A DNA stretch of 64,000 nucleotides from Clostridiales bacterium (GTDB taxonomy: Bacteria > Bacillota > Clostridia > Oscillospirales > Oscillospiraceae). Of the stretch, positions 19,326-28,363 are shown piece after piece. The notes below the pieces were generated by a model, which searched no databases, was not told where the DNA came from, and was given only the letters and a program-made list of their open reading frames with translations. The translations under genes were made by a program, and so were the position numbers. Within the stretch, counting starts at the first letter, position 1. Every line of letters begins with the position of its first letter. The stretch is taken from NCBI GenBank assembly GCA_021201475.1, contig JAJQEV010000119.1, forward strand, positions 30,442 to 94,441. Reading direction: 5' to 3'.

Positions 19326-19419
19326 TGCTTTTGCTGTCGCCCGGTGATAAACGGAGGGCGGAGCGCATATCATACCCGGGGAAGGCACAGCGCAGATGCC
19401 CCGGGAAAGAGGTGCTGAT

Positions 19420-20307
19420 ATGGAGAAGAGGGTAAACGGCTGGGTGGACCGGATGTCCGAGCGCTATTATCCGGTACGGCTGCTCTACTGTGTTGTCGGC
19501 GTGTTTCTGGATCGGCGGATCTCCCGCTCCGGCGCGGAATTCGCCTACTATGCTCTGATGACGATTTTTCCCCTGCTGATCATGGTGATCGGTATCATCG
19601 GCGTACTGCCTGTCAGCGACGCCCAGGTGCTGAGCGTTATAGAGGCCATCCTGCCGGAGCAAATCTATGTGCTGCTGGAGGAGTATGTGGCCTACGTCCT
19701 GAACAATCTGAGCATTGCCCTGCTGATTACGGGGCTGATTTCCATGCTGACCGCCGCCTCCGCCGCTTTCCGGAGCCTGATTTCCATCTCCGGCGAGATA
19801 TATTGTCGGAAGGTGTTCCGCGGCGTGAAGTATTTCCTGTTTTCCGTGCTGTACTCCGTCCTGCTCATCGTGTTTATTTACTTCACGATGGTCATTGTCT
19901 TTACCGGCAGTTGGTTCATCCAAATGGTCAACGACATCTTCTCCATCTCCATCCCTACCAAGCTGTGGAACTGGTCCCGGGCGGGCATCATGTTCGGCCT
20001 GGCCATGCTGCTGCTGATGCTCATTTACCGCATCACCTCTCCCGGCGGCAGACACCATCCGCCGGTGGCCAGCGGTGCGCTGTTCGCGTCTCTGGCGCTG
20101 ACGCTGTTCACCTGGCTGTTCTCCTTCTTCATCACCCTGTCCAACCGCTATTCCATGATTTACGGCTCCCTGGCCTCCATCGTGCTGCTGATGATGTGGC
20201 TGTACTTCTGCGGCACCATCGTGATTTTAGGGGTCGTGGTGAACTATGTGCGCTGGCAGCATAAGCAGGGCCTTGAGGTGCGCTATATTTTGGAGCATAT
20301 TCTTTAA
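19420..20307 (+). CDS. YihY/BrkB-family membrane protein
   Basis: 295 residues with six predicted membrane helices. The family landmarks are an N-terminal AEFAYYALMTIFPLLI stretch and the C-terminal YGSLASIVLLMMWLYFCGTIVILG. Members were once annotated as ribonuclease BN; they are integral membrane proteins of uncertain function. The start is the ATG after GAAAGAGGTGCTGAT, not an in-frame ATG eight codons upstream. The gene is a single unit closed by a strong terminator. Confidence 0.88.
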   Translation: MEKRVNGWVDRMSERYYPVRLLYCVVGVFLDRRISRSGAEFAYYALMTIFPLLIMVIGIIGVLPVSDAQVLSVIEAILPEQIYVLLEEYVAYVLNNLSIALLITGLISMLTAASAAFRSLISISGEIYCRKVFRGVKYFLFSVLYSVLLIVFIYFTMVIVFTGSWFIQMVNDIFSISIPTKLWNWSRAGIMFGLAMLLLMLIYRITSPGGRHHPPVASGALFASLALTLFTWLFSFFITLSNRYSMIYGSLASIVLLMMWLYFCGTIVILGVVVNYVRWQHKQGLEVRYILEHIL

Positions 20308-20314
20308 AACAAAT

Positions 20315-20370
20315 CAACTCGGGCAGAGGGCCGTTTGTCTGTGAAGCGGCCTCCTGCCCGAGTTGTTTTT
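20315..20370 (+). terminator. Intrinsic terminator after the YihY-type gene
   Basis: A 19-bp imperfect stem (CAACTCGGGCAGAGGGCCG with its near complement at 20347-20365), 13-nt loop, then TTTTT. Confidence 0.9.
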
Positions 20371-20414
20371 ACACAATCGGACGAAATTTTACAGCATTAA
20401 GAGTTGTTTCCCGC

Positions 20415-20443
20415 TTGTCCCCATGGAAGGAATATGCTACAAT
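20415..20443 (+). promoter_or_regulatory. Promoter of the galK-galT operon
   Basis: TTGTCC, 17 bp, TACAAT; ATG about 90 bp downstream. No catabolite-control (cre) site is evident. Confidence 0.7.
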
Positions 20444-20535
20444 AGGGCTACAGTAAACAGCCCCCAGGCAAGCGGCAGATGGGGGAAATCAGGAATGACA
20501 ACCGCTTGCGCAATCATGATACAGGAGGAACAGCT

Positions 20536-21846
20536 ATGTTGACAATCCAAGAGCTGCGGGAGCAGTTGGCAGGCGGGGCGTACGACGAACGCCTGTCCTA
20601 TCTCTATTGTCGGCCATCCGGGGAGGTGGCCGATTTGCGGCAGCGTATCCTGCACGTCACGGAGGGCTTTCAGACTGCCTTTTCCAGGGGGGACGAGACA
20701 GAGGTGGCCGTCTACTCCGCTCCGGGCCGGACAGAGTTGGGGGGCAACCACACCGACCATCAGAGAGGCAAGGTGCTGACGGGCAGCGTGGACCTGGACG
20801 CCCTGGCCTGCTGCGCCAAGAACGGCACCTCCCTGGTCAATATCCAGTCGGAAGGCTACGGCCTGCTCACGGTGGACACTGAGCAGCTGGAAAAGGTGCC
20901 GTCGGAGGAGAATACCACCCAGTCCCTGGTGCGGGGCATTTTGGCCCGGGTCAGCCAGCTGGGGTATTCCGTCAGCGGCTTTGACGCCTATGTGACCTCC
21001 AGTGTGCCGGGGGGCAGCGGCCTGTCCTCCTCCGCCTGCTTTGAGGTGCTGGTGGGCGTGGCGGTGAACGCGCTGTTTTGCGGCGGCGCCCTCTCCATGG
21101 CCCAGGTGGCTCAAATCGGGCAGTATGCGGAGAACGTCTACTTCGGCAAGCCCTCCGGCCTGCTGGACCAGATGGGCTGCGCCATCGGCGGCGTAGTCAC
21201 CATTGACTTTGGGGACGCCGATAACCCGGTCTATCATGCGGTGGACTTTGACTTCGCCAAGGAGGGCTACGCCCTCTGCATTGTGGACACCGGCGCAGAC
21301 CATGCGGACATGACCGCCGACTATGCGGCGATGCCCATCGAGATGCGGGCTGTGGCGGCCTGCTTCGGCAAGGAAGTCCTGTCCCAGGTGGAGGAAGAAG
21401 AATTTTACAAGTCCATCCCCGCCCTGCGGAAGCAGTGCGGCGACCGGGCGGTGCTGCGGGCCATTCACTACTTCTCTGACTGCCATCGGGTAGAGCAGCA
21501 GGTGGCCGCCCTGGAGGCGGGGCAGTTTGACCGGTTCCTGGCGCTGGTGTCGGAGTCCGGCCGCTCCTCCTTCATGTACTTACAGAACATCGCCACCTTC
21601 CGGGACAGCGCCTCCCAGCCTGTGGCGGTGGCCCTGGCCATGGCGGAGCATCTGCTGGCAGGAAAGGGGGCCTTCCGGGTTCATGGCGGCGGCTTTGCCG
21701 GCACCATTCAGGCTTTCGTTCCGGTGGAGCAGGTGCCGGACTTCCAGGCGGGCATGGACGCCCTGCTGGGGGCCGGGGCCTGCCGGGTGACAGCCATCCG
21801 CCCGGTGGGCGGCTGCACCTTAATTGGCGACGCGGAATTGCGATAA
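20536..21846 (+). CDS. galK: Galactokinase
   Basis: 436 residues of the GHMP kinase family. Phosphorylates galactose to galactose-1-phosphate, first step of the Leloir pathway. Landmarks are GRTELGGNHTDHQ (galactokinase signature, about 66-78), VPGGSGLSSSACFE (ATP loop) and C-terminal HGGGFAGTIQAF. It is longer than the usual 390 by about 40 residues at the N-terminus (a form seen in Firmicutes). The ATG after AGGAGGAACAGC is preferred. galT follows 21 bp later. Confidence 0.95.
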   Translation: MLTIQELREQLAGGAYDERLSYLYCRPSGEVADLRQRILHVTEGFQTAFSRGDETEVAVYSAPGRTELGGNHTDHQRGKVLTGSVDLDALACCAKNGTSLVNIQSEGYGLLTVDTEQLEKVPSEENTTQSLVRGILARVSQLGYSVSGFDAYVTSSVPGGSGLSSSACFEVLVGVAVNALFCGGALSMAQVAQIGQYAENVYFGKPSGLLDQMGCAIGGVVTIDFGDADNPVYHAVDFDFAKEGYALCIVDTGADHADMTADYAAMPIEMRAVAACFGKEVLSQVEEEEFYKSIPALRKQCGDRAVLRAIHYFSDCHRVEQQVAALEAGQFDRFLALVSESGRSSFMYLQNIATFRDSASQPVAVALAMAEHLLAGKGAFRVHGGGFAGTIQAFVPVEQVPDFQAGMDALLGAGACRVTAIRPVGGCTLIGDAELR

Positions 21847-21867
21847 GATAATCAGGAGGGTATCACA

Positions 21868-23361
21868 ATGCTGGAACTTGAAATTTCTCAGTTGGTAGAA
21901 TATGCGGTGCAAAAGAACTGGCTGGAGGAGGTAGACCGGCTCTGGGCGGCGAACCAGTTCCTGGCCGCCCTGCACCTGGACGGCTTTGACGGCCTGGTGG
22001 AGGTGGACAGCCTTCCCCCCATCCAGAGCATCCTGGATAAGCTCTGTGACTACGCCTATGAAACCGGCGTCATCGAGGGCAACTCCACCACCTATCGGGA
22101 TTTGTTTGACACGAAGCTGATGGGCCTGCTGACCCCCAAGCCCTCCGAGGTCATTGACGAGTTCCTGAACTTCTACGACGAAAGCCCGGAGGCCGCCACC
22201 GACTGGTATTACGCCTTCTCCGGGGACACCAACTATATACGCCGTGACCGCATTGCCAAGGACCAAAAGTGGACGGTGGAGACAGAGTACGGCACCATTG
22301 ACATCACCATCAACCTGTCCAAGCCGGAAAAGGACCCCAAGGCCATCGCGGCGGCGGGCAAGGCCAAGAGCACCACCTACCCCAAGTGCCAGCTCTGCGC
22401 GGAGAACGAGGGCTACCAGGGGCGGCTGAACCACCCTGCCCGGCAGAATCACCGCATCATCCCCCTGGAGTTGGGGGGGAAGGACTACTTCCTCCAGTAC
22501 AGCCCCTATGTCTATTATAATGAGCATTGTATCGTCCTGTGCAAAGACCATGTGCCAATGCACATTGACGCGGACTGCTTTACCAACCTGCTGGACTTCG
22601 TCACCCTGTTCCCCCACTACTTTGTGGGCTCCAACGCCGACCTGCCCATCGTGGGCGGCAGCGTCCTGAGCCATGACCACTATCAGGGCGGACACTATGA
22701 GTTCGCCATGGCCAAGGCCCCCTGTGAGGAGCTGTTCACCGTCTCCGGCTATGAGGAGGTCACCTGCGGCCTGGTGAAGTGGCCCATGAGCGTGATTCGC
22801 CTCAAGGCGGCAGACCCGAAGCAACTGGTGGCCCTGGCCGACCACATCCTGACGGCCTGGCGGGGCTATGACGACCCGGAGGCGGACATCCTCCATGAGA
22901 CGGAGGGCACCCCCCACTCCACCATCACCCCCATCGCCCGCCGGAGAGGGGCGGACTTTGAGCTGGATTTGGTGCTGCGGAACAACCGCACCACGGAGGA
23001 GTATCCCCTGGGCATTTTCCATCCCCATGACGAGAAGCACCACATTAAAAAGGAGAACATCGGCCTCATCGAGGTGATGGGTCTGGCAGTGCTGCCCGCC
23101 CGGCTGAAGGACGAACTGGAGGTGCTGGAGGACGCCATCTCCGAGGGCAGAGATTTGATGGCGGACGAAAAAACCGCCAAGCACGCGGTCTGGGCCAACG
23201 AGGTGCAGGCCCGCCACCCGGAAATGACCGACGGCAACCGGATGCGTATCCTGCGGGAAGAGGTCGGCCAGGTCTTTGTGGGCGTGCTGGAGGACGCAGG
23301 CGTGTTCAAGCGGACGGACGCGGGGAAGGCCGCCTTCCACCGCTTCCTGGAAACCCTGTGA
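21868..23361 (+). CDS. galT: UDP-glucose--hexose-1-phosphate uridylyltransferase (class II GalT)
   Basis: 497 residues, the length of the Firmicutes-type GalT (class II, about 490-510) rather than the 350-residue E. coli type. The catalytic segment is SHDHYQGGHYEF (near residue 270). Exchanges UMP between UDP-glucose and galactose-1-phosphate, giving UDP-galactose. AGGAGGGTATCACA precedes the ATG. No galE (epimerase) is in the window. Confidence 0.95.
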   Translation: MLELEISQLVEYAVQKNWLEEVDRLWAANQFLAALHLDGFDGLVEVDSLPPIQSILDKLCDYAYETGVIEGNSTTYRDLFDTKLMGLLTPKPSEVIDEFLNFYDESPEAATDWYYAFSGDTNYIRRDRIAKDQKWTVETEYGTIDITINLSKPEKDPKAIAAAGKAKSTTYPKCQLCAENEGYQGRLNHPARQNHRIIPLELGGKDYFLQYSPYVYYNEHCIVLCKDHVPMHIDADCFTNLLDFVTLFPHYFVGSNADLPIVGGSVLSHDHYQGGHYEFAMAKAPCEELFTVSGYEEVTCGLVKWPMSVIRLKAADPKQLVALADHILTAWRGYDDPEADILHETEGTPHSTITPIARRRGADFELDLVLRNNRTTEEYPLGIFHPHDEKHHIKKENIGLIEVMGLAVLPARLKDELEVLEDAISEGRDLMADEKTAKHAVWANEVQARHPEMTDGNRMRILREEVGQVFVGVLEDAGVFKRTDAGKAAFHRFLETL

Positions 23362-23369
23362 GGCGGCCC

Positions 23370-23948
23370 ATGAAGAGGCGTGTCTGTGCGCTGCTGCTGG
23401 CTCTGTGCCTGCCGATGGGCGCCCTCACCGGCTGCGGCGGCGGGGATGAGGCAGAGCAGTCCGCTGCCAGCGCCGAAGCCCTCTGCGCCTCTGCGGAGGC
23501 CATCAGCGAGGCCACCGGCTTTGTCATGCAGGAGCTGACGGTGGCGGGGGCGGAGGCTGTCAGCTATGCCGTCTTGGGCGGCACCATCGGGCAAATCGAC
23601 TATGACTATGAGGATACCGTGATTGAACTGCGGATGTCCGCCTCGGAGGAGGACTACGAGGGCCTGTCCGGCCTCCTGAACGGGAAAAGCGCCGGCGGTA
23701 TTCAGTGTGCGGACAGCCGGTTCAGTTCCCTGGACGTGTGGCTGCTGGAGGACACCTATTACTGCGAGTTCAGCTACGACGGTGAGGACGGCACACTGTA
23801 CTACTCCCTGTCTCAGACGGACACCAGTTTCACCGCCTTTGCGGACGTTCTCCTGACCCTGGTGGAGCAAATCATGCCCGCCGCAGAGGAGGAGCCGGAG
23901 GAAGCGTCGTCAACGGATGCGGAAGCGGAGGATGGGGCCGCAGGGTGA
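23370..23948 (+). CDS. Lipoprotein of unknown function
   Basis: About 192 residues. A basic start (MKRR), hydrophobic h-region and lipobox LTGC at residue 19-22 show a type II signal peptide. The remainder is acidic, with a C-terminal E/A/D-rich tail. It overlaps or abuts the galT stop and is thus translated in the same unit. The soluble domain is of DUF4358-like style (DYEDTVIELRMSASEEDY), but I am not certain. The ATG was preferred to a GTG 12 nt upstream. Confidence 0.7.
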   Translation: MKRRVCALLLALCLPMGALTGCGGGDEAEQSAASAEALCASAEAISEATGFVMQELTVAGAEAVSYAVLGGTIGQIDYDYEDTVIELRMSASEEDYEGLSGLLNGKSAGGIQCADSRFSSLDVWLLEDTYYCEFSYDGEDGTLYYSLSQTDTSFTAFADVLLTLVEQIMPAAEEEPEEASSTDAEAEDGAAG

Positions 23949-23974
23949 CGGCCGGACGCCGCCCGGAACACGGC

Positions 23975-24003
23975 TTGCATTTTGATGCTTCCTATGCTAA
24001 ACT
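23975..24003 (+). promoter_or_regulatory. Candidate promoter of the two-component genes
   Basis: TTGCAT, 17 bp, TAAACT, about 50 bp before the response-regulator ATG. Confidence 0.5.
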
Positions 24004-24053
24004 GTGAAAAAGTTAAAAACCGTTTTTCGGATAAGAGAGGGGCGTGATGCGCC

Positions 24054-24761
24054 ATGCTGCGGATAGCTATTGCAGAGGACGAAGCGGAATCCCGTGCGCA
24101 GTTGACGGAGTTCTTGCAGCAATATGAGGAGGCCTACTCTGTGGAGATGGAGGTTTCCTGCTTCCCCAGCGGGGTGGATTTGGTACAGGACTATCGGCCG
24201 GAGTATGACATCATCCTGCTGGACATCGCCATGCCGGATATGGACGGCATGGAAACAGCCCGACACATCCGACAGGTGGACGAACAGGCGGTGCTGGTGT
24301 TCATCACCCAGATGGCCCAGTACGCCATCAACGGCTACGAGGTGGACGCGCTGGACTTCCTGCTGAAGCCGGTGAACTATGACGTGTTCGCCATGAAGCT
24401 GACCAAGGCCATCCGTCGGGCGGAGAGCCGGGAGGGGAAGCGCATCGTCCTGACGCTGGCAAGCGGCGTCCAGGTGCTGCAAACCAGGGACATCTACTAT
24501 GTGGAGATTCAGAATCATATCCTGCACTATCACACCAATCAGGGTGAGTTTGCCCTGCGTGGGACAATGCAGAAGGCGGAGCAGGAGTTGGCGCCCTACC
24601 ATTTCAGCCGGTGCAGCAACTGGTGCCTGGTGAACCTGGCCTATGTGTCCCAGGTGGATAAGAACGTGGTGACTGTGGCGGGAACGCCCCTGGACATCAG
24701 CCGCCGGAACCGGACGGCCTTCATGGCGGCGCTGACGCGGTACATGGGGGGCAGCACATAA
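24054..24761 (+). CDS. LytTR-family response regulator
   Basis: 235 residues. Receiver domain 1-115 with phospho-acceptor Asp57 (IILLDIAMPDMDG) and signal-output Thr/Lys (FLLKPV); LytTR DNA-binding domain about 135-235 (IVLTLASGVQVLQTRDIYYVE, RCSNWCLVNLAYV). LytTR regulators bind tandem direct repeats with one site per helix-turn pair, and such a repeat lies 2 kb downstream ahead of the GH2 gene. The stop shares a base with the kinase start. Probably controls the glycosidase operon. Confidence 0.92.
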   Translation: MLRIAIAEDEAESRAQLTEFLQQYEEAYSVEMEVSCFPSGVDLVQDYRPEYDIILLDIAMPDMDGMETARHIRQVDEQAVLVFITQMAQYAINGYEVDALDFLLKPVNYDVFAMKLTKAIRRAESREGKRIVLTLASGVQVLQTRDIYYVEIQNHILHYHTNQGEFALRGTMQKAEQELAPYHFSRCSNWCLVNLAYVSQVDKNVVTVAGTPLDISRRNRTAFMAALTRYMGGST

Positions 24762-26053
24762 TGGTGATGCAAACCTACTGGATAAACTTTTGCTCCTATA
24801 TATTTTGCTGGGGGTTCTGCCTGGTGTTCCTGCTGCCTCTGCCCCGGAGGAGGGGGTTCCCGCTGTGGGCTGCGGCATTTCTGCTCTGCAACGGCCTGCT
24901 CTGCCTTGGTACGCTGTATCTGACGGCGGAGCAATGCAACTGGCTCATCCCTGTGGAGCTGCCGGCCTCCGCGGCGCTGATGGCGCTGGCCTGCTGCAAG
25001 GTGAAGGCCAGCATTGCCCTGTACTTTGGTATATGGTCGGTGCTGTGCGTGGCGCTGCTGGAGGAGCTTTACGACCTGCCCTACCTCCATCTGCGCTTCC
25101 CGGTGCTGGACGGGGTGCTGTACCGGGTGGCGATTTTGATGGCTGTCATCTGCATCGTCGGCGGGGCGCTGGCCCTGACGGAGCGGAAATGGATGCCGGT
25201 GTATGGCAACGACCATGTGGGGCCCCGGCAGTTGACCTCCGCCGTCATGCTCTACATGATATTCATGGTGCTGCTGGTCATCTTCTACAACCACCCGGAG
25301 CTGACCCCCATCAGCCTGTTGATTCTGATTGGGCAGGCATACTGCGTCACCCTGCTGTACCTGCAAACGGCTCTGTTCCAAAAGAGCGCCCTCCAGCAGG
25401 AGGTGAACACCCTGAACCTGCTGTGGCAACAGCAGAAGCGGCAATACGAGTTCTCCAGGGAAAGCATTGCCCGGGTAAACCAAAAGTACCATGACCTGAA
25501 GCATACGCTGGCGGCTGTCCGTAGCATGGAGAGCAATGAGCAGCAGCGCCGCGCCTTGCAGGATATCGAGGACTCCGTCCACGGCTACGACCTGAACGTC
25601 AACACCAACAATGAGACGCTGAACACCGTCCTGACGGAGAAGCAGCTGGAGTGCGACCGGAAGGGTATCACGGTGAACTGCGTCGTGGACGGGGCCAGCG
25701 TGGACTTTATGAACCCCGTTGACCTGTATACCATTATGGGCAACGCCATGGACAACGCCATGGAGGCCGTCTCCAAGTTTGAGCGGCCCCACCTGCGCAT
25801 CATTGACGTGCTGGTGCACGTCCGGCAGCGCTTCCTGGTCATCAGCATCACCAACCCCATGAAGGAGCCTCCCAGCTTTGAGGACGGGCTGCCTGTCTCT
25901 ACAAAGGAGCAGGACGGCTTCCACGGCTTCGGCATCCGCAGCATTCGCTCCACCGTACAGAAGTACGGCGGCGAAACGGTGATCGACACCAGGGACGGGT
26001 TCTTTTGCCTGAGCATCACCATCCCGCTGCCGGAGAAAACGCAGGGCGCATAG
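24761..26053 (+). CDS. Sensor histidine kinase, GHKL (AgrC-like)
   Basis: 430 residues with about six N-terminal membrane helices (1-200), then a coiled-coil linker rich in Q/E (about 205-225), the phospho-acceptor region KYHDLKHTL (His near residue 246), and a GHKL ATPase with N-box MGNAMDNAMEA and GFGIRS/G-box. Partner of the preceding LytTR regulator; overlapping start. The sensor has no known ligand domain, as in AgrC peptide sensors or carbohydrate sensors; given its location, a sugar or a peptide is possible. Confidence 0.9.
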   Translation: MVMQTYWINFCSYIFCWGFCLVFLLPLPRRRGFPLWAAAFLLCNGLLCLGTLYLTAEQCNWLIPVELPASAALMALACCKVKASIALYFGIWSVLCVALLEELYDLPYLHLRFPVLDGVLYRVAILMAVICIVGGALALTERKWMPVYGNDHVGPRQLTSAVMLYMIFMVLLVIFYNHPELTPISLLILIGQAYCVTLLYLQTALFQKSALQQEVNTLNLLWQQQKRQYEFSRESIARVNQKYHDLKHTLAAVRSMESNEQQRRALQDIEDSVHGYDLNVNTNNETLNTVLTEKQLECDRKGITVNCVVDGASVDFMNPVDLYTIMGNAMDNAMEAVSKFERPHLRIIDVLVHVRQRFLVISITNPMKEPPSFEDGLPVSTKEQDGFHGFGIRSIRSTVQKYGGETVIDTRDGFFCLSITIPLPEKTQGA

Positions 26054-26073
26054 AAACGATACCATCCATCGTC

Positions 26074-26112
26074 GGTAAGGAAGAATTATCCCCCTTCCTT
26101 ACCGTTTTTTTT
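26074..26112 (+). terminator. Intrinsic terminator after the two-component system
   Basis: CGGTAAGGAAG pairs with CTTCCTTACCG (11 bp) and is followed by eight T. Confidence 0.9.
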
Positions 26113-26119
26113 GTGCATT

Positions 26120-26191
26120 ACGACCACTTACGTCGTGAAAACGACCACTTCGGGCAGCGACCTTGAAAAAATTTAAGGAAAAACGTATAAC
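26120..26191 (+). promoter_or_regulatory. Promoter with upstream 21-bp-period direct repeat (candidate LytTR site)
   Basis: ACGACCACTT occurs at 26120-26129 and again at 26141-26150, 21 bp apart (two helical turns). It is followed 12 bp later by TTGAAA (26163-26168), 17 bp, TATAAC (26186-26191). Repeats on the same face of DNA just upstream of the -35 are the usual binding layout for LytTR regulators acting as activators. The neighbouring LytTR system is the obvious candidate. Confidence 0.7.
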
Positions 26192-26257
26192 ACTTTTTAT
26201 AAAAGCCCCGAGTGCGATTGCGAGGCGGAGCATCAGAAAAAGGATGGGAGAGACGAT

Positions 26258-28180
26258 ATGAAAAGAAGCATCAACATGAATCAATCCTGGCAGTTCACCG
26301 GGAAGGACGGCGTTGCCATCGCGGTGGACATCCCCCACACCTGGAACAACATTGACGGGCAGGACGGCGGAAACGACTACTATCGCGGCACCTGCGTCTA
26401 TGAAAAGAGCTTCCCCAAGCCGGACTTTGACCCGGACACCGAGCGGGTCTATCTGGAGTTCCGGGGGGTCAACGCCTCAGCGGAGGTCATTTTGAACGGG
26501 GCCGCCGCCATGACCCACGACGGCGGCTACTCCACCTTCCGGGCGGATGTCACTGACGTGCTGGCGCCGGACAACGCTCTGACCGTCAGGGCGGACAACA
26601 GCGTCAATGACCGGGTCTATCCCCAGAAGGCAGACTTCACCTTTTACGGCGGCATCTATCGGGACGTGCTGCTGCGGGTGGTGAACAAGGTTCACTTTGA
26701 CCTGGACTACTTCGGCGGCGAAGGGCTGCAAGTCACCCCCAAGGTGGAGGGCGCTGACGGCAAGGTACAGGTCAAGACCTGGCACAACGGTGAGAACGCC
26801 GCCGTATCCGTCCGGCTGCTGGACGGTGAAGGGGCCGAGGTGGCCTCCGGCGCGGGGGACGACGTGACCCTGACCATCCCCTCCGTTCACCTGTGGAACG
26901 GGGTGAAGGACCCTTACCTCTATACGGCGGTGGCCACCCTGACGGTGGACGGCGAGGCTGTGGACGAGGTCAGCGCCCGCTTCGGCGTGCGCACCTGCCG
27001 GGTAGACCCCAATGAAGGATTCTTCCTGAACGGGCAGCGGTACCCCCTCCGGGGCGTCAGCCGCCACCAGGACTGGAAGGGCCTTGGCAACGCCCTGACG
27101 AAGGAGCATCACGAAACGGACATGGCCATCATCCGGGAGATGGGGGTCAACACCATCCGCCTGGCCCACTATCAGCACGACCAGTACTTCTATGACCTGT
27201 GCGACCAGTACGGCATGGTGGTGTGGGCGGAAATCCCCTACATCTCGGAGCATATGCCCAACGGTCGGGCCAACACCATCAGCCAGATGACCGAGCTGAT
27301 CGTGCAGAACTACAACCACGCCTCCATCGTCTGCTGGGGCGTCTCCAATGAAATCACCATCAGCACCAAGGACAAGGCGGATATGCTGGACAACCACCAC
27401 GTCCTGAACGACCTGTGCCATAAGATGGACCCCACCCGGTTCACCACCCTGGCCTGCTACGCCATGTGCGGCCCCTTCAACAAAGTGGCCCACATCACCG
27501 ACGTGGTCAGCTGGAACCTGTACCTAGGCTGGTATGTGCCGGGGCTGTTCCTGAACGACCTGTGGATTGACTTCTTCCACTGGAAGTATCCCAACCGCTG
27601 CCTGGGCTATTCGGAGTACGGCTGCGAGGCCATGCCTAACCTCCACAGTGACCATCCCAAGCGGGGCGACCAGTCTGAAGAATACCAGGCCATTTATCAC
27701 GAGTATCTGCTCAAGTGCTTTGAGAAGCGGCCCTTTATGTGGGCTACCCACGTCTGGAATATGTTCGACTTCGCGGCGGACGCCCGTGACCAGGGCGGCG
27801 AGCCGGGGATGAACCACAAGGGCCTCGTCACCTTTGACCGCAAGACGAGGAAGGACAGCTTCTACCTCTACAAAGCCTACTGGAGCGACGAGCCCTTCGT
27901 CCACATCTGCGGCAAGCGGCAGGAGGATCGGGTTGGCACGCAAATCGAGCTGAAGGTCTACTCCAACCAGCCGAAGGTGGCCCTCTACGTGGGGGACAAG
28001 CAGGTCTCCGAGGCCCAGGGCGACAAAATCTTCCGCTTCACCGTGCCGATGGAGGGCGACGTTGCCGTTCGCGTAGTGGCAGGGTCGTGTGAAGATACCG
28101 CCGCCTTCCATAAGGTGGATACCCCCAACCCCCGGTACAAGCTCCAGGCCGGGGACGGCAACGGCGGCAACTGGGTGTAA
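26258..28180 (+). CDS. Glycoside hydrolase family 2 (beta-galactosidase/beta-glucuronidase-like)
   Basis: 640 residues, cytoplasmic (no signal peptide). GH2 layout: N-terminal sugar-binding jelly roll (about 1-165), immunoglobulin-like middle domain (about 165-265), TIM barrel with acid/base Glu365 (WGVSNEI) and nucleophile Glu453 (GYSEYG). The C-terminal KGLVTFDRKTRKDSF stretch resembles beta-galactosidases, though an NxK-like element (NHK) is also seen in glucuronidases, so specificity is open. The ATG follows AAAAGGATGGGAGAGACGAT. With galK/galT nearby, galactosides are plausible substrates. A GH3 gene follows in the same direction. Confidence 0.9.
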   Translation: MKRSINMNQSWQFTGKDGVAIAVDIPHTWNNIDGQDGGNDYYRGTCVYEKSFPKPDFDPDTERVYLEFRGVNASAEVILNGAAAMTHDGGYSTFRADVTDVLAPDNALTVRADNSVNDRVYPQKADFTFYGGIYRDVLLRVVNKVHFDLDYFGGEGLQVTPKVEGADGKVQVKTWHNGENAAVSVRLLDGEGAEVASGAGDDVTLTIPSVHLWNGVKDPYLYTAVATLTVDGEAVDEVSARFGVRTCRVDPNEGFFLNGQRYPLRGVSRHQDWKGLGNALTKEHHETDMAIIREMGVNTIRLAHYQHDQYFYDLCDQYGMVVWAEIPYISEHMPNGRANTISQMTELIVQNYNHASIVCWGVSNEITISTKDKADMLDNHHVLNDLCHKMDPTRFTTLACYAMCGPFNKVAHITDVVSWNLYLGWYVPGLFLNDLWIDFFHWKYPNRCLGYSEYGCEAMPNLHSDHPKRGDQSEEYQAIYHEYLLKCFEKRPFMWATHVWNMFDFAADARDQGGEPGMNHKGLVTFDRKTRKDSFYLYKAYWSDEPFVHICGKRQEDRVGTQIELKVYSNQPKVALYVGDKQVSEAQGDKIFRFTVPMEGDVAVRVVAGSCEDTAAFHKVDTPNPRYKLQAGDGNGGNWV

Positions 28181-28248
28181 CAGGCATCCGATCGGAACGT
28201 CTATTTTGCGCGCTGTTTCAGGGTTGTTTCGGCGCGTGTGAATAGAAA

Positions 28249-28283
28249 GCGACGGCCTCTGTATACGGGGCAGAGGCCGTCGC
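28249..28283 (+). other. Intercistronic RNA hairpin between GH2 and GH3
   Basis: GCGACGGCCTCTG (28249-28261) pairs perfectly with CAGAGGCCGTCGC (28271-28283), a 13-bp stem. No T-run follows, so it is not a clear terminator; it may mark processing or protect the 3' end of the GH2 mRNA. Confidence 0.6.
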
Positions 28284-28363
28284 GCAGCAGAGGAAAGGAG
28301 GATTAGTTCCCGGAAACACACAGATAATTTTCATACAATGATTAGGATTGGAGGAATCCAAAC

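Noticed and set aside
28249..28283. Terminator between GH2 and GH3
   Set aside because: Stem is strong but there is no T-run, so I call it only an RNA hairpin.
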